Below, piece by piece: positions 1 through 5,028 of a stretch of DNA of 7,208 nucleotides (within the stretch, counting starts at the first letter, position 1; each line of letters begins with the position of its first letter). The notes below the pieces were generated by a model. It was given only the letters and a program-made list of their open reading frames with translations. It did no database searches and was not told the origin of the DNA. A program made the position numbers and the translations under genes. The stretch covers positions 1-7,208 of the forward strand of contig CAYNDH010000209.1 of the NCBI GenBank assembly GCA_964395665.1, written 5' to 3'. Source of the stretch: JAEZAF01 sp964395665 (GTDB lineage: Bacteria; Chloroflexota; Anaerolineae; Aggregatilineales; Phototrophicaceae).

Positions 1-52
1 AGCGGGGGCAGGGTGCTTGCGGGGTCTCGCTGCTCATCACAACACGCGCTCG

Positions 53-82
53 TCACCCCTCTCCGCCCGGAGCCGGGGGTGA
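53..82. repeat. Imperfect palindrome, possible dispersed intergenic repeat
   Basis: The outer arms TCACCCC (53-59) and GGGGTGA (76-82) pair perfectly, and inner arms CTCC (61-64) and GGAG (69-72) pair around a GCCC loop. The two stems are separated by a small asymmetric internal loop. No T-run follows on the plus strand, so it is not a classical intrinsic terminator for that direction. GC-rich palindromes of this look often occur as dispersed intergenic elements, but only one copy is seen in this window. It could equally be the end of the transcription unit lying to the left. Confidence 0.4.
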
Positions 83-185
83 GGTTTAGCTCGGATATCC
101 CGATCTCCTGACAAACCGCCCAATATTGCAACCTTAACGTTCGGCAACAACCTTATACCTTAGAATTTGAATGTGGAATGAACGT

Positions 186-202
186 CGGTAGTGCGGCTAC
201 CG
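186..202. repeat. Small hairpin in the probable 5' leader of the response regulator
   Basis: CGGTAG (186-191) and CTACCG (197-202) form a perfect 6-bp stem around a 5-base loop (TGCGG). It lies about 70 bases before the start codon at 271, within the likely untranslated leader or promoter. It might be a protein-binding dyad or an RNA hairpin. A 6-bp inverted repeat is also common by chance. Confidence 0.3.
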
Positions 203-270
203 CTTCGATACAGCATTCCTGATCACCGCGCAGAGCAGGTCTGCAATAAGGGGAAAAGGTAGACCATCTG

Positions 271-663
271 ATGTTGCCTTCAAATGTCACCATACGGGAA
301 AAACCGTTGATCTTGATTGTGGATGATGATTCCAGCGCGAGGCGTTTACTTCAGATCATCCTGGAACGCGCCGGTTATCAGACTCAACAGGCAGAAAATG
401 GAGAGATCGCGCTCGAAATGGCGCGAGCGGATGCACCGGATCTGATCATCCTCGATGATGTGCTGCCGGGAATCTGGGGGGATGAGGTGCGCCAGCATCT
501 GAAATCCGACCCTGAAACACGTGACATTAAAGTCGTCATGCATACCGGCCAGTATGACAAGATCGATCACTACCGGCAGTTACCCGACCTTGCAGGTGTC
601 ATCCCTAAACCATCCATGCCGACAGCACTGCTGGATACCGTCCGGCACTGCATCGAAAACTAG
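271..663 (+). CDS. Single-domain response regulator (CheY-like receiver)
   Basis: The 130-residue protein is essentially only a receiver domain with no output domain, so it should act by phosphorylation-dependent protein contacts in the cytoplasm. The acidic triad D18-D19-D20 follows strand beta1. The phospho-acceptor is D62 in the LIILDDVLPG segment, T92 is the conserved Thr/Ser at the end of beta4, and K113-P114 is the conserved Lys-Pro. All catalytic positions are therefore present. D62 is followed by a second acidic residue, D63, where the family usually has a hydrophobic one. The ATG at 271 has a GA-rich stretch 10-23 bases upstream (AAGGGG, AAAGGT), a modest Shine-Dalgarno. It is a one-gene unit ending at the 694-725 terminator. 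No histidine kinase lies in the window, so its input is unknown. Confidence 0.93.
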   Translation: MLPSNVTIREKPLILIVDDDSSARRLLQIILERAGYQTQQAENGEIALEMARADAPDLIILDDVLPGIWGDEVRQHLKSDPETRDIKVVMHTGQYDKIDHYRQLPDLAGVIPKPSMPTALLDTVRHCIEN

Positions 664-693
664 GGCCTTTGACATTCAGAGCCTCAGATAAAA

Positions 694-725
694 GTCAGCA
701 GGGAAGCTTCCCTGCTGGCTTTTTT
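694..725 (+). terminator. Strong intrinsic terminator, probably bidirectional
   Basis: GTCAGCAGGGAA (694-705) pairs with TTCCCTGCTGGC (708-719), giving a 12-bp stem with one G-U pair, the innermost pairs opening to form the loop. Six T follow at 720-725. Read leftwards, the stem is followed by four T (from the A-run at 690-693). It therefore suits both the response regulator ending at 663 and the opposing acetyltransferase ending at 731. Confidence 0.9.
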
Positions 726-730
726 GTTGC

Positions 731-1237
731 TCACTTCAGCCGTTTTGTGAAATTCAGCACCAGATCATCATCGGCAAGCACCGACTCCCCGTACTGCACA
801 ATGCGATCATGCCAGTACAGGCCGCGTCCATCCGGGATATAACCGCGCCGTGCATACAGCCGCTGGGCCGCGCCGTAATCACTATGCAGCCCGACACCGA
901 TCCCGACTGTATCTGAACGCTGGGCGACCAGTGCTTCGGCCTCATCCAGCAGGCGCGTGCCGATGCCCTGACGCCGGTACTGCGGCAGCACATTGAAATC
1001 CTGAATCTCCGGGATACCCATTTCGCGGAAGGCGGCGGTCTGCGGCTGCCAGTGGATCGTCACGTAACCGGCGAACATTTCACCGACCAGCGCGACCAGC
1101 ACCGTCCGCGTCCCGGCGTCCTGCTCTGCGAGATAGCGCTCGTACTGTGACGCCGGTTTATCCCAGCCGAGCAGGGCGAAGGCCTCCGCAATCGGCTGGA
1201 TGTCCGCCTGTGTCAGCCGCCGGATGCTGAAAGTCAT
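731..1237 (-). CDS. GNAT family N-acetyltransferase
   Basis: The 168-residue protein has the GNAT fold signature for acetyl-CoA-dependent transfer to an amine. The acetyl-CoA-binding motif A is R88-R89-Q90-G91-I92-G93 after strand beta4 (FNVLPQY), followed by the helix carrying LLDEAEALV. A second motif with A123-A124, L127-Y128 and G132-Y133 matches the late helix and strand that bind the pantetheine end. Length is normal for a stand-alone GNAT. The substrate cannot be read from sequence. Its start codon overlaps the stop of the upstream acetyltransferase by four bases (ATGA, 1234-1237), so it is probably translated by coupling. Only a weak purine stretch (GAG) precedes it. It ends beside the terminator at 694-725. 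Confidence 0.9.
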   Translation of the reverse strand: MTFSIRRLTQADIQPIAEAFALLGWDKPASQYERYLAEQDAGTRTVLVALVGEMFAGYVTIHWQPQTAAFREMGIPEIQDFNVLPQYRRQGIGTRLLDEAEALVAQRSDTVGIGVGLHSDYGAAQRLYARRGYIPDGRGLYWHDRIVQYGESVLADDDLVLNFTKRLK

Positions 1238-1731
1238 TCGGTCTCGTTCTGGGGCCGGGCTGCGCGCAGCATCCCCTCATACACACCGGGCGATGAATCC
1301 GGGATGACGGCTGCCCCGACCGCCCTGATGTAGAAATCCACCGGCCCCGCGCCACCGATAATCCCGTAGCCGTAGCCCTGTGCGCGCATGTCATACAGGC
1401 AGGCCAGCAGCAGCGCCTTGCCTAATCCCTTGCCGCGATAGGTATCATCCACACCGGTCGGGCCGAAGAAACCCTTCGCGGTCGCATCATAACAGGCGAA
1501 GCCCGCACAGCGCTTGTCATAGGTCGCCACCCAGCAGGTGATCGGCTGACGGGTATAGGCGATGTCCGTCTCGCTGGCCCATGTCCTGCCGAAATATTCG
1601 CCCACCCAATTGACCACGACATGCTTTTCCGCTGCAATCCCGCGACGGATGGCGAAGCCTTCAGCGGCCAGCGAATCGATCAGCGGCTGCATCGGCGGCA
1701 GCGTATACAATTTCACCAGTAAATCAGGCAT
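1234..1731 (-). CDS. GNAT family N-acetyltransferase, first gene of a two-gene unit
   Basis: The 165-residue protein carries a clear GNAT motif A, R99-G100-K101-G102-L103-G104, directly after a GFFGPTGV strand (residues 87-94), and a following helix rich in Leu/Ala (105-111). The C-terminal part (G-rich GIIGGAGPVDFY, then residues near 135-150) fits the later GNAT strand and helix. The N-terminal 85 residues are less conserved in appearance and probably define the substrate, which I cannot name. The ATG at 1731 is supported by an AGGATAGGT purine stretch about 8 bases upstream (1739-1747 on the plus strand). It overlaps the next acetyltransferase by ATGA, so the two are co-transcribed and likely co-translated. 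It is not a close copy of its partner, so a recent duplication is unlikely. Confidence 0.87.
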   Translation of the reverse strand: MPDLLVKLYTLPPMQPLIDSLAAEGFAIRRGIAAEKHVVVNWVGEYFGRTWASETDIAYTRQPITCWVATYDKRCAGFACYDATAKGFFGPTGVDDTYRGKGLGKALLLACLYDMRAQGYGYGIIGGAGPVDFYIRAVGAAVIPDSSPGVYEGMLRAARPQNETE

Positions 1732-1760
1732 AAAACAGACCTATCCTTTTTCATCATCCG

Positions 1761-1778
1761 GCTCATGCGGCTCATGCG
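1761..1778. repeat. Tandem 9-base direct repeat in a divergent promoter region
   Basis: GCTCATGCG occurs twice back to back (1761-1769 and 1770-1778), about 30 bases upstream of the leftward acetyltransferase start at 1731. It lies in the intergenic region shared with the rightward epimerase gene. It may be an operator for one of the divergent units or simple replication slippage. No dyad symmetry supports a specific regulator. Confidence 0.4.
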
Positions 1779-1882
1779 ATCAGTATGCCCTAACTATACT
1801 CCTAATCAGGCGAACCCTGTAGCAGCAATGATCTGCTGGCAGGCCTTTTCCGCAATTCATAGCGCATGGACGTGAATCCACA

Positions 1883-1921
1883 TATAATTTTCATTGAACA
1901 TTTAAAAAAATTCAAAAGGAG
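1883..1921 (+). promoter_or_regulatory. Probable -10 element and strong Shine-Dalgarno for the epimerase gene
   Basis: A consensus TATAAT sits at 1883-1888, 41 bases before the ATG at 1930, but no good -35 hexamer lies at the proper distance, so the promoter part is tentative. AAAGGAG at 1915-1921, 8 bases before the ATG, is a near-ideal ribosome binding site and fixes the start codon. The region just ahead of the gene (about 1880-1930) is AT-rich compared with the gene itself. Confidence 0.5.
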
Positions 1922-1929
1922 TATTAAAG

Positions 1930-2913
1930 ATGAAGATTCTGCTGATTGGCGGCCCACGGTTTGCCGGACGAGCGCTGATTGATGAAGCACTGGCTCGCGG
2001 TCATGAGATCACGACCTTTAACCGTGGCAAGACGAATGCTGACCTGTATCCTGAAATCGAAAAGCTGCACGGTGACCGTGACGGTCAGCTCGACGCGCTC
2101 AAAGGCCGCACATGGGACGCCGTCGTCGATACCAGCGGCTATACGCCGGGGATAGTTCGTCAGTCTGCCGAACTGCTGCGCGACGCCGTGAACACCTATG
2201 TCTTCGTCTCAAGTATTTCCGTCTACAGCGATCCCATCAATGGGGCCGATGAAAACAGCCCGGTGCAGTCGATGCCGGAAGGCGCATCACTTGAGGAAGT
2301 CACCGGCGAAACCTACGGCCCGCTGAAGGTGCTGTGCGAAAATGTCATCCGTGACGTGTACGGTGACCGCGCCATCATCACCCGCCCCGGTATGATCGTC
2401 GGGGCCAACGACATCACCTATCGCTTCCCGTACTGGGTGCAGCGTGTCGCTGAAGGCGGACAGGTGCTGTATCCGGCGAATCACAATATCCAGTTGGTCG
2501 ATGCCGTTGACCATGCCCGCTTCATCCTGCATCTGCTGGAAAATGGCACGACCGGCACTTTCAATGTGACCGGCCCGGATCATCAACTGACATTCCGCGA
2601 TGTGCTGCAAACGATCAGCGATGTGGCTGGTGTAAGTGCCGAATTCGTCGGCGTCGATGATGACTTCCTGCTCGCACATGAGGTCGGCCCATGGATGGAG
2701 TTCCCGTTCTGGATGCCCGGTGACTCCGGCTGGACGACGATCAATGTCAATCGCGCCATTGATGCCGGCCTGACCTTCCGCCCATTGCGCGAGACCATAC
2801 GGGACACTCTCGACTGGCTGAATTCCCACGAATTACCGTCGCCATTTCCCACGGGTCTCTCTGCTGAGAAGGAAGCAAAACTGTTAGAGGTTCAATCCCA
2901 AGCTGAACGTTAG
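1930..2913 (+). CDS. NAD-dependent epimerase/dehydratase-like protein (extended SDR family)
   Basis: The 327-residue cytosolic protein has an N-terminal Rossmann fold. The glycine motif G7-G8-P9-R10-F11-A12-G13 follows beta1, and N31-R32-G33 ends beta2, typical of atypical or extended SDRs that bind NAD(P). The VFVSSISVY strand (residues 91-99) and the catalytic pair Y129-x3-K133 (YGPLK) fit an active-site Tyr/Lys, and RPGMIVG (151-157) is the following conserved strand. The GGxRFxG glycine motif resembles that of sugar-nucleotide-epimerase relatives such as CSP41-like proteins, but the real substrate is unknown. The start is fixed by AAAGGAG 8 bases upstream. It is a single-gene unit between a divergent acetyltransferase pair and a convergent exported-protein gene. 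The acidic/amphipathic C-terminus after residue 300 is probably solvent-exposed. Confidence 0.9.
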   Translation: MKILLIGGPRFAGRALIDEALARGHEITTFNRGKTNADLYPEIEKLHGDRDGQLDALKGRTWDAVVDTSGYTPGIVRQSAELLRDAVNTYVFVSSISVYSDPINGADENSPVQSMPEGASLEEVTGETYGPLKVLCENVIRDVYGDRAIITRPGMIVGANDITYRFPYWVQRVAEGGQVLYPANHNIQLVDAVDHARFILHLLENGTTGTFNVTGPDHQLTFRDVLQTISDVAGVSAEFVGVDDDFLLAHEVGPWMEFPFWMPGDSGWTTINVNRAIDAGLTFRPLRETIRDTLDWLNSHELPSPFPTGLSAEKEAKLLEVQSQAER

Positions 2914-2925
2914 ACTTGTGATGAC

Positions 2926-2978
2926 AAAAATGACTCATCCCGAAGCTGTTTTAAGGACGTCAGGATGAGTCAGGTTTT
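2926..2978 (+). terminator. Long hairpin between convergent genes, probable bidirectional terminator
   Basis: TGACTCATCC (2931-2940) pairs perfectly with GGATGAGTCA (2963-2972), a 10-bp stem around a 22-base loop. Rightward, GG and then TTTT (2975-2978) follow. Leftward, the stem is followed directly by five T (from AAAAA at 2926-2930), so the leftward version looks better. It lies between the epimerase stop (2913) and the stop of the minus-strand exported-protein gene (3009). Confidence 0.75.
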
Positions 2979-2999
2979 CATCGCATCTGGAAATCGTAT

Positions 3000-3013
3000 T
3001 TACGATAATCAGG
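3000..3013. repeat. Left copy of a 14-base direct repeat
   Basis: TTACGATAATCAGG is found here and again, perfectly, at 4204-4217. The two copies bracket the AT-rich stretch and the 5' half of the decayed DUF433 gene. This copy spans the stop codon of the 3009-3569 gene. Assuming random sequence, about 0.1 such pairs would be expected in a window this size, so coincidence is not excluded. Confidence 0.5.
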
Positions 3014-3569
3014 GAAGGGGAAGCACATCCGTAGTGGCTTCAGGGTTGAAAACTGCCGTCGCACCGCCAGCAATTGTCTCCTGTGGATAAAGCGGCAGTG
3101 AGTACCCTGGGCCGAATGAGGTGCTACCGATTACACGGCCACTGTTTGGATCCATAATCACATATTTATTATCGTAAATTGGGCCCTTCGACTGATTTAG
3201 GCTCGGTGCTCCCGGCATAGCATCATCTGAAATTTGTCCTCTTATTACGACAATAAGTACTGGCATATCGGCTGACACACCAAACTTATTTGCATCCGGT
3301 AAAGCAGCGGCACCGGTGACTGCGTCCCATTCACCAAGTGTTGTCCAAGTCGTCAATTTCACCAGGTCACGATCAGAGGCTGCATCTCCTGTACTTTTTA
3401 ATCCACCTACCTGTATAGAGTCTTGCAGCGCTCTTTCGATAAGTGACTGTTCATCATACTGAAATGATGTTTCAGCGTGAGATGCTGTAGAAATACGCTC
3501 AAGTGACAGCCCGATAAACGCAACAATCACAACAGAAACTGCAACAAGCATTGATTTTTGCGATTTCAT
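3009..3569 (-). CDS. Small exported protein of unknown function
   Basis: I do not recognise the family. The 186-residue protein begins with K2 and K5 followed by a hydrophobic run (residues 7-23), and S30-H31-A32 before E33 could be a signal-peptidase site. It is either secreted or held by an N-terminal membrane anchor. The mature part has one strongly predicted strand (MPVLIVVIRG, 102-111) and a segment YVIMDPNSGRVIG (136-148). The latter resembles strand-turn-strand units of small extracytoplasmic domains. No cysteine occurs in the mature part. The start is well supported by AGAGGA 6 bases upstream. It lies 20 bases after the stop of the 3590-3949 gene, so the two probably form one unit. 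GC content is lower than that of neighbouring genes. Confidence 0.75.
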   Translation of the reverse strand: MKSQKSMLVAVSVVIVAFIGLSLERISTASHAETSFQYDEQSLIERALQDSIQVGGLKSTGDAASDRDLVKLTTWTTLGEWDAVTGAAALPDANKFGVSADMPVLIVVIRGQISDDAMPGAPSLNQSKGPIYDNKYVIMDPNSGRVIGSTSFGPGYSLPLYPQETIAGGATAVFNPEATTDVLPLP

Positions 3570-3589
3570 TTTTATTCCTCTAGATTGTA

Positions 3590-3949
3590 TTATGGATTTG
3601 TGGAGATAGATGTTACACTATTAACTACAACAGAATATGGATTGTCAGTAATAAAATTAAGGTTAGAGTTCCAAGGTTTCCAAACGTAAGCTCCAGAGTT
3701 TTTTCGCTTTCGCCACTGAAGAAGGTCATGAGTAGTATTATCCATATATTCATCGACAGTCGTCGGCCCTGATCCATCAGCGACTTCACTACCGGCTACA
3801 TTCCAATCTCCAACTGTGAAAAATGCTGTTACAGCATAATAACCTGTTCCATTAACATTAATATTCCATGTATTCGATCCATGTGTAACATTTTCTATCG
3901 AATAAGTATGTGTGAGTAGCGTCGAAAACCGTGTCAGTCGCGAGTACAT
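3590..3949 (-). CDS. Unrecognised protein, probably the C-terminal remainder of a truncated exported protein
   Basis: The open frame gives 119 residues from an ATG at 3949, but no clear SD and no signal peptide precede it, and an in-frame TGA lies only five codons upstream (3962-3964). From about residue 18 on it looks like extracytoplasmic protein: rich in Asn, Thr, Trp, Tyr and Val, with NTWNINVNGTGYYAVTAFF (26-44) suggesting an edge-strand beta sandwich. This is followed by a basic WRKRKNSGAYVWKPW segment. The start-proximal 15 residues look unlike the rest. I infer that the original N-terminus, including an export signal, has been lost or frameshifted, so this may be a pseudogene. It sits just upstream of the exported-protein gene 3009-3569 in the same direction. 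Confidence 0.5.
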   Translation of the reverse strand: MYSRLTRFSTLLTHTYSIENVTHGSNTWNINVNGTGYYAVTAFFTVGDWNVAGSEVADGSGPTTVDEYMDNTTHDLLQWRKRKNSGAYVWKPWNSNLNFITDNPYSVVVNSVTSISTNP

Positions 3950-3999
3950 ATTCGATTTGCCTCAGATATCCATCTGTTGTTAACAATATGCATTAATAT

Positions 4000-4007
4000 C
4001 CCCCCCC
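4000..4007. repeat. C8 (minus strand G8) homopolymer tract
   Basis: Eight consecutive C on the plus strand. Read on the minus strand, G8 is followed after six bases by an ATG (3993-3991) that opens a 19-codon frame ending at 3934. This overlaps, in another frame, the start of the 3590-3949 gene. Such tracts are slippage-prone and could vary expression, but a G-run in an AT-rich spacer may be meaningless. Confidence 0.35.
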
Positions 4008-4039
4008 TATCAATAAGAAATAACTTGTAATATATATAG

Positions 4040-4393
4040 TGGCGATCAAGGTCTTCTATAAGGATAAAAGGGACGACAACGCATAAGCGTGTCTAAGCCA
4101 AAATGATTGTCCAGAAATATTTGTTGGATGGAGAAAGCATCAGTGCTATCGTAGAGCACTATGGCATCGAAGTCGCTGATGTCTATGCTGCACTGGCGTA
4201 CTATTACGATAATCAGGCTTGAATGGATGCAGACTTCGCACACGATGAAGCCCTTCTCAAAGAAGTTGGTGTCTCTGGCAGGGAATTAAGGGCAAGGATC
4301 AGCAAAGACTGGAAGACAATACGGGTTAACGAACGTGCTGAAATATTCCGGCAGCGTTGTATCAGCCTGTATTGTCTATCGATTTTAGGGTAA
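4040..4393 (+). pseudogene. Decayed DUF433-family (antitoxin-type) gene
   Basis: One reading frame from 4040 to 4393 translates into a recognisable DUF433 protein interrupted by TAA (4094-4096) and TGA (4220-4222). The parts before, between and after the stops join logically. An IRIKGT segment (4058-4075) comes first. It is followed by the helix-turn-helix-like QKYLLDGESISAIVEHYG and then DVYAALAYYYDNQ, the family's typical C-terminal pattern. After the second stop comes a charged MDADFAHDEALLKEVG tail ending at TAA 4391-4393. No start codon exists before the first stop, and an in-frame TAG lies at 4037-4039, so the 5' end is gone. DUF433 proteins are commonly antitoxins beside PIN-like toxins, but no toxin gene is adjacent. 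The break coincides with the edge of the AT-rich segment. Confidence 0.65.
4204..4217. repeat. Right copy of the 14-base direct repeat
   Basis: TTACGATAATCAGG again, identical to 3000-3013. Here it lies inside the DUF433 pseudogene, where it encodes part of the YYYDNQ stretch, about 160 bases to the right of where the AT-rich composition ends. The pairing of copies thus does not match the composition boundary exactly. Confidence 0.5.
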
Positions 4394-4404
4394 GCATAAA
4401 GTCC

Positions 4405-4411
4405 AAAGGAG
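4405..4411 (+). promoter_or_regulatory. Start-deciding Shine-Dalgarno AAAGGAG
   Basis: AAAGGAG with 8 bases to the ATG at 4420 is an ideal ribosome binding site. The same frame is open back to a TTG at 4357 inside the DUF433 remnant, but those extra 21 codons have no SD and do not match the usual GNAT N-terminus. I therefore take 4420 as the start. Confidence 0.85.
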
Positions 4412-4419
4412 CAATCACC

Positions 4420-4962
4420 ATGGCAGGCAATCACACCATCATCCTTGAGACCGAACGTCTGCTGCTTCGGCGGCCAGTGATGGACGATCTGGATGCGTTC
4501 TATGCGCTGTACAGCGATAAAGAGATCCGCCAGTATTTCCCCGATGGCACGGACGGCACACTGACCTACGAAGAGACTAAAGAAGAGGTCGAATGGTTTC
4601 TGAACGGCCATCCCCGCCGCCCGGAACTTGGCCTGTGGTCTACCATCCTGAAAGAGACTGGCGAATTCATTGGCCGCTGCGGACTGCTGCCGTGGACGCT
4701 GGACGGTCAGGATGAAGTCGAAGTCGCCTACCTGATCGACAAGCGCTACTGGCGGCGTGGTCTGGGGAGTGAGGCGGCATTGGCGATCCGCGATTATGCC
4801 TTCAATCAACTCGGGCTGACGCGGCTGGTCTGCCTGATTGATCCGGATAACGAAGCATCAAAGAAAGTGGCGGAGCACATCGGCATGACGCTCGAAAAGG
4901 CGATGGAAGATGAAACCGGCCCGTTTCTGCTGTATTCGATGAACCGGCCAGATTCTGCATAG
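4420..4962 (+). CDS. RimJ/RimL-type GNAT N-acetyltransferase
   Basis: The 180-residue protein begins with the hallmark ILETERLLLRRP (residues 8-19) of the Acetyltransf_3 group, whose members acetylate ribosomal-protein N-termini or small amines. The acetyl-CoA site is W111-R112-R113-G114-L115-G116 followed by a long helix (117-128). The downstream N144-x2-S147 with K148-K149 and the helix to G155-M156 complete the GNAT core. The protein is full-length. The true substrate cannot be told, and the group includes proteins of quite different function, so no gene name is given. The ATG follows an ideal SD at 4405-4411. It is a single-gene unit between the DUF433 remnant and the 4972-5001 hairpin, with normal high-GC codon usage unlike the island to its left. 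Confidence 0.92.
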   Translation: MAGNHTIILETERLLLRRPVMDDLDAFYALYSDKEIRQYFPDGTDGTLTYEETKEEVEWFLNGHPRRPELGLWSTILKETGEFIGRCGLLPWTLDGQDEVEVAYLIDKRYWRRGLGSEAALAIRDYAFNQLGLTRLVCLIDPDNEASKKVAEHIGMTLEKAMEDETGPFLLYSMNRPDSA

Positions 4963-4971
4963 CCCCAAATA

Positions 4972-5001
4972 ACAGAGGCGCTCGTAGTTGAGCGCCTCTG
5001 T
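4972..5001 (+). terminator. Perfect 12-bp hairpin between convergent genes
   Basis: ACAGAGGCGCTC (4972-4983) and GAGCGCCTCTGT (4990-5001) form a perfect 12-bp stem with a 6-base loop (GTAGTT), ten bases after the acetyltransferase stop. It lies 28 bases from the stop of the opposing molybdoenzyme gene. No T-run follows in either direction, so it is either a terminator of the weak-U type or a 3' RNA-protecting hairpin serving both genes. Confidence 0.7.
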
Positions 5002-5028
5002 CGTTGTATGAGCTATCGAACCACCAAT

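Larger units (their letters stand above)
1..270. other. Non-coding leader region upstream of the response regulator
   Basis: No convincing gene is seen in these bases. Frame 1 is open to a TGA at 109-111, but the peptide is low-complexity and overlaps the 53-82 palindrome, so I do not call it. The region becomes AT-richer around 120-175, where a promoter for the 271 gene is likely (TAGAAT at 161-166 is a -10-like hexamer without a good -35). The small 186-202 hairpin and the start codon follow. Confidence 0.5.
3009..4040. other. AT-rich accessory segment
   Basis: Base composition drops sharply compared with both sides. For example, 3841-3900 has 19 G/C in 60 bases and 3121-3180 has 22, while 6481-6540 has 38. 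The segment carries two minus-strand genes of unknown function and abuts a DUF433 gene that has lost its 5' end. This suggests transferred or rearranged DNA, although no integrase, transposase or terminal inverted repeat is visible. Confidence 0.55.

Noticed and set aside
230..244. 5-bp inverted repeat GCAGA/TCTGC before the response regulator
   Set aside because: It is too short and common by chance to support an operator.
1930..2913. Assigning a specific sugar-nucleotide substrate or RNA-binding role to the SDR protein
   Set aside because: The sequence shows the fold and catalytic Tyr/Lys but nothing that fixes the substrate, and no sugar-pathway genes are adjacent.
2965..3090. Short plus-strand frame starting ATG at 2965 with a GGA-containing leader
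   Set aside because: The start lies in the right arm of the 2931-2972 hairpin and the frame runs antisense through the end of the 3009-3569 gene. There is no independent support.
3819..3837. Palindrome ATGCTGTTACAGCAT followed on the minus strand by T-run, like a terminator
   Set aside because: It lies inside the 3590-3949 reading frame, the stem is short and almost loop-free, and the downstream gene is expected to be transcribed through it.
4046..4243. Minus-strand open frame of 65 codons
   Set aside because: It is opposite the DUF433-like frame. The plus-strand translation is recognisable and this one is not.
4213..4809. Minus-strand open frame of 198 codons
   Set aside because: It is antisense to the RimJ/RimL-type acetyltransferase and the DUF433 remnant, with no SD and no recognisable domain.
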